This document shows, in pieces, positions 27,064 through 35,772 of a stretch of DNA of 64,000 nucleotides. The number at the start of each line of letters is the position of its first letter. Positions within the stretch are counted from its first letter, which is position 1. Location: assembly GCF_910594985.1 (NCBI RefSeq), contig NZ_CAJVCE010000003.1, positions 62,001-126,000 on the forward strand, given 5' to 3'. The DNA comes from Paenibacillus allorhizosphaerae (GTDB lineage: Bacteria; Bacillota; Bacilli; Paenibacillales; NBRC-103111). A program made the position numbers and the translations under genes. A model generated the notes under the pieces. It made no database searches. It worked only from the letters and a program-made list of their open reading frames with translations, and was not told where the DNA came from.

Positions 27064-27441
27064 TTATTTTGCCGCGAACTCGGCAAGAACACTCTGCAGC
27101 TCATAAATATCGAGGCTCTTGTTGAACTTTTTCACAAGCGGCACGCCGCTACCGGAGATGTAAATTTTTAGTTCCGCATCCAAATCGAAATGTCCCGCCG
27201 TCTCAATGCTGAAATGCGTAATAGCTCGATAAGGGATCGAATGATACTCGACTTTTCTTCCCGTTAACCCTTGCCTGTCAACGAGAATGAGCCGCTTGTC
27301 CGTGAAAATGAACATATCGCGGATCAATTTATACGCCTTTTCTATTTTTTCCGTTCTCGCCAAAATTTTTCCGTATTCCTTCTGTACATCGGCAATAGTG
27401 ACTTCCGACGCATTTCCCATTAAGCCATCGAGAATCCCCAT
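27064..27441 (-). CDS. Bacterial PH-domain protein
   Basis: A 125-residue single-domain protein of the bPH_1 type. Beta-rich segments include MFIFTDKRLILVDRQGLTG, YHSIPYRAITHFSIETAG, and DAELKIYISG, and it ends in a helix. The second ATG is taken, with GGAGGG six bases upstream. Such proteins form oligomeric rings of unknown function and are often stress-linked. It is followed on the opposite side by a gene for a 73-residue protein, possibly in the same transcript. Confidence 0.85.
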   Translation of the reverse strand: MGILDGLMGNASEVTIADVQKEYGKILARTEKIEKAYKLIRDMFIFTDKRLILVDRQGLTGRKVEYHSIPYRAITHFSIETAGHFDLDAELKIYISGSGVPLVKKFNKSLDIYELQSVLAEFAAK

Positions 27442-27496
27442 TCGCATCCCTCCAATAACCTTATTTAAATGGAATCATTGAATAGCGGCGCTTCAT

Positions 27497-27718
27497 TCAG
27501 TCTTTAATTCCCGGGAGCCGATGTTCCAAGCATCGTATGAGCTCATCGTAAACTTGCCGCAGCTCGTTTATCGTGAGTAATTCAGGCGTGTTTTGCCGCT
27601 CTTCCTCCGTATGCGTTTGCAGGACGCCATCCAGACCGTGATAATTAAACGTTAAGTCCTTGTACGTTTGGTCCAATTTTTCCAAAACGACGCCAATCAA
27701 GGTTTGATATTTCTCCAC
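27497..27718 (-). CDS. Small hypothetical protein
   Basis: A 73-residue, mostly helical and acidic protein (KYQTLIGVVLEKLDQTYKDL..., ELRQVYDELIRCLEH). It starts at GTG with GGAGGTGAT a few bases upstream, a strong ribosome site that supports its reality. Family not recognised. Confidence 0.7.
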   Translation of the reverse strand: MEKYQTLIGVVLEKLDQTYKDLTFNYHGLDGVLQTHTEEERQNTPELLTINELRQVYDELIRCLEHRLPGIKD

Positions 27719-27850
27719 CAGATCACCTCCCGCGACACCTCATTATATTCCTATAAATGAAATCGAATCAATGATTTTTGTTGGCTTCCGGATACTGCTT
27801 ATTACTCTGAGCTACCCTACGCGCTCCATAGTTATGCCCCAACGGATGAA

Positions 27851-28063
27851 CTAGTGCCCGCGGCTGTGATTTTCCCATTGGACATGCTGCCATATTCCAA
27901 ATGCGATAAGGAGTACAGCCACGGCAATGAGCCCGTAACCGGTCCATCGCAATAGGCTGCTGCTGCCGCTCCGTTGTCGATCCGATCCGGTATGCCTAAT
28001 AAACAACCATCCGACCCCTACCAACAATGCGATCACGACTACAAACGGTACATAGACGGTCAT
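27851..28063 (-). CDS. Small two-helix membrane protein
   Basis: A 70-residue protein with hydrophobic segments at residues 3-20 and 42-58, a basic loop between them (RHTGSDRQRSG), and a polar tail. AAGGAG lies six bases before the ATG. Function unknown. Confidence 0.6.
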   Translation of the reverse strand: MTVYVPFVVVIALLVGVGWLFIRHTGSDRQRSGSSSLLRWTGYGLIAVAVLLIAFGIWQHVQWENHSRGH

Positions 28064-28181
28064 AGGCAACTCCTTTCATTCGCGTATTATGTTAATCCAC
28101 TCTTTGCCATTTTACCAAATACGCCGGTAAATCATAACCCACATTCAACTGATGAGCTGGTGATAGCTTGGAAGGATTCTA

Positions 28182-28242
28182 TTGACCAAACCCCAGTATA
28201 TGGTATAATGTGCGAGCAGGAAGGTGTTCACAAGCACCTTCC
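28182..28242 (+). promoter_or_regulatory. Promoter followed by a 5'-end hairpin
   Basis: TTGACC (28182-28187), 16-base spacer, TATAAT (28204-28209). The predicted start near 28216 is followed at once by a hairpin, GGAAGGTG / CACCTTCC (28219-28242, eight-base loop), with a weak pyrimidine tract. The hairpin could stabilise the mRNA 5' end of the kinase gene at 28285 or act as an attenuator. Confidence 0.7.
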
Positions 28243-28284
28243 TTTCCTTGTCTTCAAAGCACGTGTTACGAAAGGAGAGAGCGA

Positions 28285-29235
28285 ATGCCGGAAGAAGACG
28301 CGATCCAATTATCCGTTATTCAGGATTACGTTGAGTGCTTGCGTCAAGCAACAGCCGTTTCAAAAATTCACAAAGGTTATTCATTTGACGGGAAATACTT
28401 GATATACGAGTCGTCAAGCGAAACTCCCGTTTACGTGCTTCGCACCGCTCCATTGAAACAGCTCGAACGCAAACGGGGCGAGTTTGAGGCGGTTCGGCAC
28501 GTGTACGCGTTGGGTGTGAAAACTTCGGAGCCAATCGCGTTCGGGACGATGGAACCTCATGAGCTGTGCTATATGGTGCTGCGTTACGTCGAGGGGGAAG
28601 ATGCGTTCGACGTTCTTCCATCGCTAACGGAGGAAGAACAATACCGCATCGGATTAACTGCAGGCCGGGAGCTGCGACTGATGCACCAATTAGAAGCGGC
28701 TGCCGATTTGCAGCCATGGCACATTCGTCAAACCGCCAAATACCACCGTCAATTCACGGGTTACAGGGATTGCGGCATCAAACTGCCAGAAGAGGACACC
28801 GTCGTCGCCTTTATTAACGATCACCTCCCGCTGATGGCCGGCCGCCCGAATCGCTTTCAGCATGACGACTTTCATGCGAGCAACCTGCTCGTTCATAACC
28901 GCCGGTACGCCGCAGCCATCGATTTTAACCGCTTTGACTGGGGCGATCCGTATCACGATTTCTTGAAAATCGCTTATTTTAGCCGTGAAGCCAGCATCCC
29001 GTTTTGCATCGGGCAAATTCACGGATATTTTGACGGGAACATCCCGGAACACTTCTGGCAATTGTATGCCTTATATACCGCCATCATCCTCTTCCCCAGC
29101 ATCACCTGGACGCTTAAAGTCGTACCGCACCAACTCGATTCCATGCTTGCGCGGATCCGCATCATTCTGGAGGATCACCGCAATTTCGAAAGCGTAGTGC
29201 CCTCATGGTACACGTCAAACCCTATAAGGCTGTAA
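28285..29235 (+). CDS. APH-fold phosphotransferase
   Basis: A 316-residue protein with the catalytic loop RFQHDDFHASNLLVH and the metal-binding AAIDFNRFDWGDPYHDF. The N-terminal half has VSKIHKGYSFDGKYLIY, a typical glycine-poor nucleotide loop of this group. GGAGAG precedes the ATG at 28285; the longer frame begins inside the leader hairpin and is rejected. It has its own promoter and terminator. Substrate unknown. Confidence 0.88.
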   Translation: MPEEDAIQLSVIQDYVECLRQATAVSKIHKGYSFDGKYLIYESSSETPVYVLRTAPLKQLERKRGEFEAVRHVYALGVKTSEPIAFGTMEPHELCYMVLRYVEGEDAFDVLPSLTEEEQYRIGLTAGRELRLMHQLEAAADLQPWHIRQTAKYHRQFTGYRDCGIKLPEEDTVVAFINDHLPLMAGRPNRFQHDDFHASNLLVHNRRYAAAIDFNRFDWGDPYHDFLKIAYFSREASIPFCIGQIHGYFDGNIPEHFWQLYALYTAIILFPSITWTLKVVPHQLDSMLARIRIILEDHRNFESVVPSWYTSNPIRL

Positions 29236-29243
29236 AATGGTTC

Positions 29244-29279
29244 AAAAAAAAGCCTATGGACGATGTCCAAAGGCTTTTT
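29244..29279 (+). terminator. Rho-independent terminator
   Basis: AAAAAGCCT / AGGCTTTTT stem with GGAC/GTCC inside, directly after the kinase gene. A and T tracts make it usable in both directions. Confidence 0.88.
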
Positions 29280-29306
29280 GTATCGCTATTTGTTCCCTCG
29301 TGTAAA

Positions 29307-30332
29307 TCACGATTGCTTTCTCAGCACAAACAGCGCCGGATGAAGCCCCTTTAAATGGAGCGTCATCGTTTTGGAGCAGTCCAGCTCGGCACGCTCTGCG
29401 GCGGATTGTAGTGCAGCTTCCGCATCGGTTAAGCAAATTGCGCTGCCGTCCATTTTCAGCACCCGTTTCATCTCACCGAATAATTCGAGATACAGCTCGA
29501 GTATGTCTTCGTTCGCAGCGATTTGCTTGCCGAACGGCAAGTTGGTGACGATTTTGTCGACGCAACCGGCATCGATCGGCAGACTCCGGGCGTTCCAATG
29601 ATGGATTTTGGCCCTCTCGCAATGGCCGATGTTTTCCGCAGCGCTGGCCACGGCTTCTCTGGATAAATCGCCGCCCTCCACTCGAAGGTACGGGTAGGTG
29701 AGACGCTCGGACATGATCGTCCCAGAGCCGCAGCACGGGTCAATGAATACGTCGCTCCTTTGAGGATCGGACAGCCACACAAGCGCATGAGCCACCGTGG
29801 GGCGCAGTGCGGCCTGAGTGAATCTTCGCTCCTCTCCCCGGAATCGATACGAGGCGTCGGTCAGTCTTACGGCGAGCACAGCTTCGTCATGCTGAACATC
29901 CATCCGGAATTCCACTTCGTGCATCCCGGTTTCGCAGGGTCGAAAACGGGAGTTACGCTTCCCAATTCCCCGTGCCGCCGCTTCCGCTGCCTCGAAACGG
30001 GAATACGTATGCTTGCCGACGCGGCTTGCGTTGACTTTAAAACGGGTCGTGCCTATACGATTCGCCTTGATCCAAGATAAGTCCAAACGGGAGATTTCCT
30101 GCTCGATTCCGGCCAAATGCAGCTTATGCAGGCCAACCTGGAAACGATGAATCCATTGGTACAAATTATCCGCCGTCCTCAGCACCATGAGCGCTTCTTC
30201 GGGCAGTCCCGAGGCAAAATAAACTTTGCCCCGCTCCGTGAATTCAATATGCGCACCGGCGAGTTTCGCCCGAATTTCATGTGCCAACACCTGTTCCAAC
30301 CCCGGCAATACGGTTGCAATGTATCGTTTCAT
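29307..30332 (-). CDS. THUMP-domain RNA (guanine-N2) methyltransferase
   Basis: A 341-residue methyltransferase. The N-terminal third is the ferredoxin-like plus THUMP RNA-binding part (KRYIATVLPGLEQVLAHEI...). The Rossmann methyltransferase domain has motif I DPCCGSGTIMSE, an acidic VEGGDLS, and the catalytic NLPFGKQ. This arrangement matches the Trm14/TrmN and RlmL-N families that make m2G in tRNA or rRNA; the exact target is not fixed. The ATG at 30332 has AAGGAG ten bases upstream. Only about 40 bases separate it from an upstream terminator, and the only good promoter lies 300 bases upstream, which implies control by attenuation. Confidence 0.88.
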   Translation of the reverse strand: MKRYIATVLPGLEQVLAHEIRAKLAGAHIEFTERGKVYFASGLPEEALMVLRTADNLYQWIHRFQVGLHKLHLAGIEQEISRLDLSWIKANRIGTTRFKVNASRVGKHTYSRFEAAEAAARGIGKRNSRFRPCETGMHEVEFRMDVQHDEAVLAVRLTDASYRFRGEERRFTQAALRPTVAHALVWLSDPQRSDVFIDPCCGSGTIMSERLTYPYLRVEGGDLSREAVASAAENIGHCERAKIHHWNARSLPIDAGCVDKIVTNLPFGKQIAANEDILELYLELFGEMKRVLKMDGSAICLTDAEAALQSAAERAELDCSKTMTLHLKGLHPALFVLRKQS

Positions 30333-30369
30333 AGCGTATATACTCCTTCGTATTTGATATTTTGGGCAT

Positions 30370-30403
30370 AAAAAAAACGCAAATGAACAAAGTTCATTCG
30401 CGT
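30370..30403 (-). terminator. Terminator in the leader of the methyltransferase (attenuator)
   Basis: On the minus strand ACGCGAATGAAC / GTTCATTTGCGT form a 12-bp stem with a three-base loop followed by eight T. It ends about 40 bases before the methyltransferase start with no promoter between. A second AATGAAC (minus strand of 30470-30476) could pair with the same GTTCATT and prevent the terminator. Confidence 0.82.
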
Positions 30404-30569
30404 CTCCTATGCGACCAAACAAGGCATTGCCGTTTAGCAAGCCCGGAAAAGAGCGTGATTGAATATACCGTTCATTGACTGCCGACCGCATGAAACAAGC
30501 AACGGAAAGCTGAGCCCGGGAAACATGCGTTTGGGCCCTCTCATGCAAATCGTGTTATTCAGTTGATTA

Positions 30570-30620
30570 TCAACCGATAACCGCTGTCAAAAATACGGAC
30601 ATCATCATCAACGCACTCAT
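30570..30620 (-). CDS. Leader peptide of 16 residues
   Basis: ATG plus 15 codons encode MSALMMMSVFLTAVIG, then TGA. GGAGG lies immediately upstream, and a promoter is placed 26 bases before the start. The stop codon sits inside the palindrome GTTGATAATCAAC. Hydrophobic peptides in this position are typical of ribosome-mediated attenuation; a small independent membrane peptide is the alternative. Confidence 0.55.
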   Translation of the reverse strand: MSALMMMSVFLTAVIG

Positions 30621-30645
30621 TCCTCCATCAATACGAATATGCAAC

Positions 30646-30675
30646 ATTATACCATCGATCGGTGAAATTAGACAA
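30646..30675 (-). promoter_or_regulatory. Promoter of the leader/methyltransferase transcript
   Basis: TTGTCT (30670-30675), 18-base spacer, TATAAT (30646-30651). Transcription would begin near 30639 and give a leader of about 300 bases. Confidence 0.7.
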
Positions 30676-30695
30676 CGCCAAGAAGCGGCCATAAG

Positions 30696-30917
30696 TCATG
30701 TCATGCAGTGCTCGTTGCTCTGGTTGCCCTCGTTGCTTCGGTGTATCCAAGCTTCGCTCTCCGCCGGATTGGAATGGATGATGGCTTGTGCGATATGGAC
30801 CGGATCCGTTTCGCGGATCGCGTAAATTCGCGGCGGTCTAGGTATGCGTAAGCTTGTATGGTCATGAAAAACCTGCGTCACTAACGTCCCTAGCGCAATG
30901 TCGTTTTGGTAAATCAC
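30696..30917 (-). CDS. Hypothetical protein downstream of DedA
   Basis: A frame of 73 codons with a possible GTG start and no clear ribosome site. The frame stays open upstream to the end of the DedA gene. It reads IYQNDIALGTLVTQVFHDHT and DPVHIAQAIIHSNPAES, which looks protein-like. It overlaps the region just upstream of the methyltransferase promoter. Function unknown; could be a remnant. Confidence 0.35.
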   Translation of the reverse strand: MIYQNDIALGTLVTQVFHDHTSLRIPRPPRIYAIRETDPVHIAQAIIHSNPAESEAWIHRSNEGNQSNEHCMT

Positions 30918-30951
30918 ACTGCGGCACTGCTTGACGACGCTGCCGATGGAA

Positions 30952-31557
30952 TCATGATTTGGATCGATTCCACCATTTCATCATGAAAAATCCAGTCAAT
31001 ATGCATCCTGCTACGATAAACAAAATCTTTAAATATTGTTCTACAAGGCTGAAGACATAATGCCACTGTTCCCCGAAAACATATCCGATGGCAAAGAAAT
31101 CCATAACCCACAAGCAAGTGCCCAAATATGCATAAATAACGACCGTACGAAACGGAACGCGTATGATCCCTATGAAATACCCGATAAATTGCCGGATTCC
31201 GGGAATAAAAAAGCTGATGAGCAGCAGTTTGTTTCCGTATTTGTCGTAATAAAGGCGCGTTTTCTGCACCAGGGACGGCTTCACCGATAGCCACTTGCCG
31301 TACCGGTCGATCAGCGGCATGCCCAGCTTATAACCGATACCGTACGTGATCGTGACGCCCAAGATCGCTCCCGTCAAAGCCGCTAAGATTGCAGGCACTA
31401 TATCCATTATGCCTTTATACGCTAAATAACCGGTATAGGTCAAAGTACTGTTGCCCGGTGGAATGGGCAGCACGATAAAATCCAAAGGAAGTCCGATCAA
31501 CAGCACGAAATAACCGTATTGTTCGAACAATCGTTCTACTATGTGTATCAGGTTCAT
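30952..31557 (-). CDS. DedA family membrane protein
   Basis: A 201-residue protein of the DedA/SNARE-associated family. Conserved parts include LIGLPLDFIVLPIPPGNSTLTYTG split over the first helices, GILGVTITYGIGYKLG-like glycine-rich helix, and FFIPGIRQFIGYFIG with the Pro-Gly-x-Arg motif. DedA proteins are undecaprenyl phosphate or phospholipid flippases and maintain membrane homeostasis. Monocistronic or followed by the short frame at 30696. Confidence 0.9.
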   Translation of the reverse strand: MNLIHIVERLFEQYGYFVLLIGLPLDFIVLPIPPGNSTLTYTGYLAYKGIMDIVPAILAALTGAILGVTITYGIGYKLGMPLIDRYGKWLSVKPSLVQKTRLYYDKYGNKLLLISFFIPGIRQFIGYFIGIIRVPFRTVVIYAYLGTCLWVMDFFAIGYVFGEQWHYVFSLVEQYLKILFIVAGCILTGFFMMKWWNRSKS

Positions 31558-31709
31558 AGGTTCCCCTCGTTCATTTCATTGTTGTGCGCCACTTCTTCCA
31601 GTGTACTCTGAAAAGGTTAAGCAAAAGTAAAACCCTTGCATCAACAATGTATAAGATTATCTTAACATTACCTTAACTCTCCACGGCGGGCTTTTCTGGA
31701 TGAACGATA

Positions 31710-31750
31710 AAAAACCGAAATGCTCCTCTCGCAAGGTGCACTTCGGTTTT
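31710..31750. terminator. Terminator after cysI
   Basis: AAAACCGAA...TTCGGTTTT hairpin with extended pairing (GTGC/GCAT region), T tracts on both strands. It lies just behind the cysI stop codon and also faces the start of the DedA leader. Confidence 0.85.
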
Positions 31751-31771
31751 CTCCGAAACCTCTAATTTGTT

Positions 31772-33493
31772 TTATGCATGGAAGTCTTGCCCCGCACGAA
31801 CTTCCTTGATGTGGCCGGCACGGATGACGAAATCGCCGAAGTGCTCACCGTCGCGCCGCTCTTTCGCATACTGAGCGAGCATCGGCTTCAAGGAATCCAA
31901 TATTTCCTGCTCGCCGATGTTTTCCTTGTACAGCTTATTCAACCGCTCGCCGGCAAACCCGCCGCCCAAATACATATTGTATTTGCCGGGCGCCTTGCCC
32001 ACGAATGCGATTTCGGCCAGAAACGGACGTGCGCAGCCGTTCGGACAGCCGGTCATGCGGATGACGATGTCCTCGTCTCGCAGTCCGACTTCTTCAAGCA
32101 TCGGCTCGATTTTGGACAACAGCTCTGGCAAGTAACGCTCCGATTCGGCCATCGCCAGTCCACAGGTCGGAAGCGCGACGCAAGCCATGGAATTTTGGCG
32201 CAGCGCCGAATTTTCAACGCCGTCGGTCAGTCCGAATTTCTTGGCCAGTTCGTCGATCTTTTTCTTTTGCTGCGTGCTCACGCTGCCGATAATGAGGTTC
32301 TGGTTCGCGGTCAGACGGAAGTCGCCGTTATGGATTTTGGCAATCTCACGCAACCCGGTCATCAGCTGATGCTGACCCTCGTCTTTCACGCGGCCGTTTT
32401 GAATGAACAACGTCAAATGCCATTTATTGTTGCTGCCCTTCACCCAGCCGTAGCGGTCGCCGTTCGAATCGAAATGATACGGGCGCGGCGCTTCCAGCTT
32501 CCAACCGAGACGTGCATGCAATTCGCCAATGAACCAGTCGATGCCGCGATCGTCGATCGTGTATTTGAAACGCGCATGCTTCCGAACGGAACGGTCGCCG
32601 TAGTCCCGCTGGATAGTGACCGTCTTCTCCGCTAAGTCGGTAACTTGCTCCGGTGTAATAAAACCGATCACCTGCGCCACTTGCGGGTACGTCTTCGGAT
32701 CACCGTGAGACATTCCCATGCCGCCGCCTACCGTCACGTTGAAGCCTTGCAATCGCCCGTCTTCGACAATGGCGATGAACCCCAAGTCTTGGGAGAACAC
32801 ATCCACGTCGTTCGAAGGAGGGACGGCTATGCCGATCTTGAACTTACGCGGCAAGTAGACCGGCCCGTAAATCGGCTCCTGTACTTCGTTGTCGCGGCTG
32901 TCGATTACTTTCTCTTCGTCGAGCCAAATCTCGTGATACGCGCGCGTATGCGGATCAAGATGCTTGCTTACGCGGGAAGCCCACTCGTAGACTTCGGCAT
33001 GCACATCCGACTGGTGCGGGTTCGGATTGCACATCACGTTGCGGTTCACGTCGCCGCAGGCGGCTAGCGTGCTGAGCAGCGCCTCGTTCACTTCCTTGAT
33101 CGTCTGTTTCATGTTCCACTTGAGCACACCGTGCAATTGGAACGACTGTCTTGTCGTCAATCGAATCGTACCGTTCGCATACTTCTGGGCGATCCGATCC
33201 ATCATCAGCCATTGATCCGGGGTTACAACCCCGCCGGCTGCGCGTACGCGCAGCATGAACTGATACGCCGGCTCAAGTTTTTGCTTTTGGCGCTCGTTGC
33301 GAAGATCCCGGTCGTCCTGCATGTAACTTCCGTGAAACTTCATAAGCCGGTTATCGTCTTCGGGGATGGAACCGGTAATTCGGTCCTCAAGCGTTTCCTT
33401 GAGGCTCCCCCGCAAGTAATTGCTTCGGCGTTTAATATCTTCTACGTCGCTGTGCGGCGCACTGTTCGGTGAAAGCAAATTATTATCTGACAT
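31772..33493 (-). CDS. cysI: Assimilatory sulfite reductase, hemoprotein beta subunit
   Basis: A 573-residue siroheme and [4Fe-4S] protein that reduces sulfite to sulfide with electrons from CysJ. The cluster cysteines are in [12 protein letters not shown] and [11 protein letters not shown], giving the C-x5-C and C-x3-C pattern near residues 440 and 485. [12 protein letters not shown] and RLTANQNLI are the repeated siroheme-binding segments. The length equals the B. subtilis enzyme. It lies 37 bases behind cysJ in one operon and ends at a terminator. Confidence 0.96.
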   Translation of the reverse strand: MSDNNLLSPNSAPHSDVEDIKRRSNYLRGSLKETLEDRITGSIPEDDNRLMKFHGSYMQDDRDLRNERQKQKLEPAYQFMLRVRAAGGVVTPDQWLMMDRIAQKYANGTIRLTTRQSFQLHGVLKWNMKQTIKEVNEALLSTLAACGDVNRNVMCNPNPHQSDVHAEVYEWASRVSKHLDPHTRAYHEIWLDEEKVIDSRDNEVQEPIYGPVYLPRKFKIGIAVPPSNDVDVFSQDLGFIAIVEDGRLQGFNVTVGGGMGMSHGDPKTYPQVAQVIGFITPEQVTDLAEKTVTIQRDYGDRSVRKHARFKYTIDDRGIDWFIGELHARLGWKLEAPRPYHFDSNGDRYGWVKGSNNKWHLTLFIQNGRVKDEGQHQLMTGLREIAKIHNGDFRLTANQNLIIGSVSTQQKKKIDELAKKFGLTDGVENSALRQNSMACVALPTCGLAMAESERYLPELLSKIEPMLEEVGLRDEDIVIRMTGCPNGCARPFLAEIAFVGKAPGKYNMYLGGGFAGERLNKLYKENIGEQEILDSLKPMLAQYAKERRDGEHFGDFVIRAGHIKEVRAGQDFHA

Positions 33494-33530
33494 GCTGGCT
33501 ATCTCCTCTCGCGATCTTCGGGACTTGTGC

Positions 33531-35351
33531 TTAGTAGACGTCCCGCTGATAACGGTTGTCCTGTTGCATACGGCTTAAGTATTCCGCTGCTTGCGCCGCG
33601 CTCATGCCGCCCTCTTGTTCGAGGATGGCGGCAAGCGCCGCATGAACGTCATGCGCCATTTTCTTCTCGTCGCCGCAGATGTAGACATAAGCGCCTTCCT
33701 GCAGCCACTGATAGAACTCGCGGCTCTTTTCCATCATGCGATGCTGTACATAGACCTTCTTATCGGTATCGCGCGAGAACGCGACATCCATGCGAGTCAG
33801 CACGCCGTCCTTAAGCCAGCGCTGCCATTCGGTCTGATACAGAAAATCGGTGGAGAAGTGCTGATCGCCGAAGAACAGCCACGACTTGCCCTCGGCGCCG
33901 GTCTCTTCCCTCTCGGCAAGAAAAGCACGGAACGGTGCAACCCCGGTGCCGGGCCCGATCATAATGATTGGCGCGTCGGCGCTCGCCGGCAGCTTGAAAT
34001 TCGGATTATGTTGAATGAACACCGGCAGCGCCGTTCCCGACTCGGTGCGTTCGGCCAGATGAACGGAGCAGACGCCATAGCGTTCGCGTCCATGAGCCTC
34101 GTAACGCACCGCGCGAACCGTGAGATGAACCTCGTTCGGCGTCGCTTTCGGCGAACTCGAAATCGAGTACAAGCGTGCCGGCAGCTTGCGAAGAATCGCG
34201 ACGAACTCGGCGGCCGAAGCCCCTTTCAGCGCAAATTCCTGCACCAAATCCAGCAAATCGCGGTCATGGATATATGATTTCAAATCTTGCTCGCGTCCAG
34301 CCTCAAGCAGCTCTTGAAGCTTTTTGCTGGAGGTCAGCTTTGCCGCTTGTTCGAGCAGCGGTTTCGTCAGCACGGTAATTTCGTAATGGCGGAGCAGCGC
34401 TTCGCGCAAAGGCCGTTGATCGCCGTTTTTGTTGACGGGAACCGGCTCATCCGCTTTCCAGCCCATCGTTTCGATCAATTTATCAACGAGGCGCGGATGG
34501 TTTTCCGGATATACCCCCAAGCTATCGCCCGGTTCATACTGGAGATTCGATCCTTCCAGAGAAATTTCGATATGCCTTGTTTCCCGGTCGGATCCGCGTC
34601 CGTTCAAGTTCAAATTATCCAGAACTTCCGCCTGAAACGGATTCGACCTCGAATATTCCGACTCCGTCCCGCCGGTTACGGCATTAGCTACGGCAGTTGC
34701 TGTTGCCGGAGCCGCCGATGCCTGGCTCAATGCATTCACGACCTGATTCATCCACTCGCCGGCCGTTTCTTCAAAATCTACATCGCAATCGGCGCGGGAA
34801 ACGAGCCGTTTGCCGCCCAAGTCTTCCAGACGTTTGTCGAAATCTTTGCCCGTCTGGCAAAAGAATTCATAAGACGTATCGCCGAGCGCAAGTACGGAAT
34901 AGCGCAGTTCTTCCAGTTGCGGCGCCCTCTTGCTGTGCAGAAACTCGTAGAAGGTAACGGCGTTATCCGGCGGCTCTCCATCTCCGTGCGTACTTACGAT
35001 GATCAAGAGGTTGTGAACTTTCTTCAGATTGTTCGGCTTAAAATCTTTCATCGACGCGATCGTCACTTGGCAGCCGCGTTCCTCCAGCTTTTTGGTAACC
35101 TTCTTCGCCAGCCCCTGCGAGTTGCCGGTTTGAGATCCGAAGAGAACCGTCACTTCCGGAGCGACAGCCGGCGCATCCGCCGCCGGAACGGCTGACGGCG
35201 CAGAACCTGCGGCAGACCCCGCCGCTCCCTGGAGCGCTGTCAAATATCCGCTCAGCCAATTGCGCTGCGATTCCGACAAAGTAGGCAGCAGCCGATTCAA
35301 CAATTCGACCTGTTCTTGATTAAAAGGACTGTTCGTTACTTGAAGTTCCAA
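33531..35351 (-). CDS. cysJ: Assimilatory sulfite reductase, NADPH flavoprotein alpha subunit
   Basis: A 606-residue flavoprotein that passes electrons from NADPH through FAD and FMN to CysI. The N-terminal [14 protein letters not shown] is nearly identical to the start of B. subtilis CysJ, which fixes the TTG at 35351; GGGGTGG lies seven bases upstream. An Ala/Pro-rich spacer leads to the flavodoxin domain ([23 protein letters not shown]). The FAD domain shows [11 protein letters not shown] and the NADPH domain [13 protein letters not shown], ending in the conserved YQRDVY. It is first in the cysJI operon and is preceded by a structured leader with a terminator. Confidence 0.96.
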   Translation of the reverse strand: MELQVTNSPFNQEQVELLNRLLPTLSESQRNWLSGYLTALQGAAGSAAGSAPSAVPAADAPAVAPEVTVLFGSQTGNSQGLAKKVTKKLEERGCQVTIASMKDFKPNNLKKVHNLLIIVSTHGDGEPPDNAVTFYEFLHSKRAPQLEELRYSVLALGDTSYEFFCQTGKDFDKRLEDLGGKRLVSRADCDVDFEETAGEWMNQVVNALSQASAAPATATAVANAVTGGTESEYSRSNPFQAEVLDNLNLNGRGSDRETRHIEISLEGSNLQYEPGDSLGVYPENHPRLVDKLIETMGWKADEPVPVNKNGDQRPLREALLRHYEITVLTKPLLEQAAKLTSSKKLQELLEAGREQDLKSYIHDRDLLDLVQEFALKGASAAEFVAILRKLPARLYSISSSPKATPNEVHLTVRAVRYEAHGRERYGVCSVHLAERTESGTALPVFIQHNPNFKLPASADAPIIMIGPGTGVAPFRAFLAEREETGAEGKSWLFFGDQHFSTDFLYQTEWQRWLKDGVLTRMDVAFSRDTDKKVYVQHRMMEKSREFYQWLQEGAYVYICGDEKKMAHDVHAALAAILEQEGGMSAAQAAEYLSRMQQDNRYQRDVY

Positions 35352-35493
35352 CAATATCCACCCCACGTAGTCATTCTGCATATTCGCTTTCTTGAAACTA
35401 TCACAACTATCAGATCGGATCAAATCATATGATTTTATAGGTTCTATTAGTAATCGTAATAAAACACGATTTGAACCGATCGATGTTCTGACG

Positions 35494-35600
35494 AAAAAAA
35501 CTTGTCACCTCGCGGGTCAACAAGTTCTCCCCTATCGTTCCTTATGTATGTGCGGTGCCGTTACCTGGAACGGATAATAAATGCACATATTTCACATAAG
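35494..35600 (-). ncRNA. Structured leader with terminator ahead of cysJI (candidate riboswitch)
   Basis: On the minus strand CTTATG-(5-base bulge)-TATGTGC (from 35600 to 35583) pairs with GCACATA-CATAAG (35553 to 35541), a 13-bp stem around a 29-base loop. The loop holds hairpin CCGTT/AACGG (35558-35573). ATCCGTTCC in the loop can also pair with GGAACGAT just outside the stem (35534-35541), a pseudoknot or switch. A terminator follows (35499-35526, AACTTGT/ACAAGTT, T8). A TATAAT at 35617-35622 lies upstream. cysJ starts about 140 bases later. I cannot match it to a known riboswitch. Confidence 0.5.
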
Positions 35601-35706
35601 TTTAGTATGATTAATTGCATTATACATGGCGATGGTGCGAATGTACATACCCGAATGTCTAGATTTATTACATTTAATCCTCCGTGTTCGTCCAGCACTC
35701 AAAAAA

Positions 35707-35760
35707 AGGGAACGTCCCGCTTGCCCGCATCCTTTAGGCTGCGTGCGCACGAATCGTTCC
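35707..35760 (-). terminator. Terminator of the first sulfatase gene
   Basis: GGGAACG / CGTTCCC outer stem with further pairing inside (GCAtcc...TGC). Six T follow on the minus strand. It begins about a dozen bases after the sulfatase stop. Confidence 0.75.
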
Positions 35761-35772
35761 CTGATCTACTTT

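Noticed and set aside
35525..35545. Mn (yybP-ykoY) riboswitch suggested by GGGGAG in the cysJI leader
   Set aside because: The rest of the conserved pattern and the paired loops are absent.
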